Positions 6,811 through 7,230 of a stretch of DNA of 7,230 bases are shown here, one piece after another; position 1 is the stretch's first letter, and each line of letters begins with the position of its first letter. The stretch comes from Piscirickettsiaceae bacterium (lineage in GTDB: Bacteria; Pseudomonadota; Gammaproteobacteria; Methylococcales; Cycloclasticaceae). The position numbers and the translations under genes were made by a program. Below the pieces are notes generated by a model. That model was not told the origin of the DNA. It ran no database searches and saw nothing but the letters and a program-made list of their open reading frames with translations. The DNA lies in the NCBI GenBank assembly GCA_002401365.1, contig NVSW01000036.1, positions 734 to 7,963 on the forward strand, given 5' to 3'.

Positions 6811-7230
6811 ATGGCTAATAATAAACAAGAAAGCACGAAAGCTTACTTAGCAAACCTTGCAAGTAAAGTCCCTTCTACTGCTAGAAGGGACTTTCTAAAA
6901 CAAGGCGTAAAATTCAGCACTGGCATTGTGGCAGCAGCCACAATAAGTGATGTCGCAGCTGACAACCTTCCCCCTAATATTCCAAGTTGGAGCAAGTCCC
7001 TAGGAACAGGTGTTGTCTCTACGCCTTATGGAGCCCCTTCAAAATTTGAAGAAAATGTTATCCGCCGCACGGTACCTTGGTTAACGGCCGATAAAATATC
7101 ATCCATTAGCATGTCACCTATCCAAGAGCTTAAGGGTATTATTACGCCCAATGGCTTGGTTTTTGAACGCTATCACGCCGGTGCGCCGTCGGTAAACCCA
7201 GATGAACATCGATTAATGATTCATGGTTTA
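6811..7230 (+). CDS. soxC: Sulfane dehydrogenase subunit SoxC, N-terminal part (3' truncated by window edge)
   Basis: 140 codons are present and the frame is open to the window end. SoxC is the molybdenum-cofactor subunit of SoxCD, which oxidises the sulfane sulfur bound to the SoxY cysteine during periplasmic thiosulfate oxidation. A Tat signal is clear: ARRDFLKQG at 24-32, then a weakly hydrophobic stretch (33-50) and a possible cleavage after DVAA (47-50). The mature start matches SoxC as I know it: LPPNIPSW (53-60), STPYGAPSKFEENVIRR (69-85), SPIQELKGIITPNGLVFERYHAG (101-123), DEHRLMIHGL (131-140). The active-site cysteine and dimerisation domain are beyond the edge. The ATG at 6811 is the first in frame after a stop at 6778-6780, but has no visible Shine-Dalgarno sequence; a CTG at 6790 is the only other candidate. 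The twin arginines use AGA AGG codons inside a perfect hairpin. Sulfite oxidase-family relatives are the alternative, but the N-terminal phrases favour SoxC. Confidence 0.92.
   Translation, partial: MANNKQESTKAYLANLASKVPSTARRDFLKQGVKFSTGIVAAATISDVAADNLPPNIPSWSKSLGTGVVSTPYGAPSKFEENVIRRTVPWLTADKISSISMSPIQELKGIITPNGLVFERYHAGAPSVNPDEHRLMIHGL
6865..6894 (+). repeat. Perfect 13-bp hairpin within the start of soxC
   Basis: AAAGTCCCTTCTA (6865-6877) pairs without mismatch with TAGAAGGGACTTT (6882-6894) around the 4-base loop CTGC. The stem begins 54 bases after the soxC ATG and covers codons for residues 19-28, including the two Tat arginines. Only a short TTT tract closes it, followed by C-T-AAAA, so it is not a typical intrinsic terminator. 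Confidence 0.9.

Noticed and set aside
6865..6897. The soxC hairpin as the transcription terminator of fimV, with soxC starting further downstream
   Set aside because: The T-run after the stem is only three bases, and a later start would remove the twin-arginine motif needed for export of a molybdoenzyme; no ATG with an RBS follows nearby.

Overview
The window reads as ordinary chromosomal DNA from an AT-rich (roughly 40% GC by eye) gammaproteobacterium that probably oxidises reduced sulfur. Three things point to Gammaproteobacteria: an adenylate kinase with the hydrogen-bonded (zinc-free) LID typical of Gram-negatives, a FimV-type polar hub protein, and a two-domain YbaK-like/HDOD protein. 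The last gene, cut by the right edge, is clearly the N-terminal part of SoxC, the Tat-exported molybdoenzyme subunit of the thiosulfate-oxidising Sox system. A Thiomicrospira-like sulfur oxidiser would fit, but that placement is inference. All genes lie on the + strand.

Layout: (1) 1-96, C-terminal 31 residues of a BolA/IbaG-family protein. (2) 108-902, an exported parvulin-type peptidyl-prolyl isomerase, closed by a strong intrinsic terminator at 929-964. (3) 1101-2519, a fusion of a YbaK-like aminoacyl-tRNA deacylase fold and an HDOD domain; I choose the ATG at 1101, not the upstream TTG at 1074. (4) 2613-3260, adk. (5) 3261-3369, a spacer with two sets of inverted repeats and a perfect TATAAT. 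(6) 3370-4389, asd. (7) 4464-6713, fimV, starting at GTG. (8) 6714-6810, an AT-rich spacer without a clear Shine-Dalgarno sequence. (9) 6811-7230, soxC, 5' part only. No stretch longer than about 200 bases lacks a gene, and I see no tRNA, rRNA, CRISPR array or insertion sequence.

The genes are mostly housekeeping: nucleotide balance (adk), the branch-point step to lysine, threonine, methionine and diaminopimelate (asd), periplasmic folding (the PPIase), and cell-pole or pilus assembly (fimV). soxC is the exception and shows that sox genes are interspersed among core genes here. I found no convincing new multi-gene system. The observations most worth a second look are small: a perfect 13-bp hairpin inside soxC over its twin-arginine codons, a YbaK-like domain with arginine at the usual catalytic lysine position, a 22-bp perfect palindrome over the histidine-rich codons of the HDOD domain, and the layered repeats before asd.
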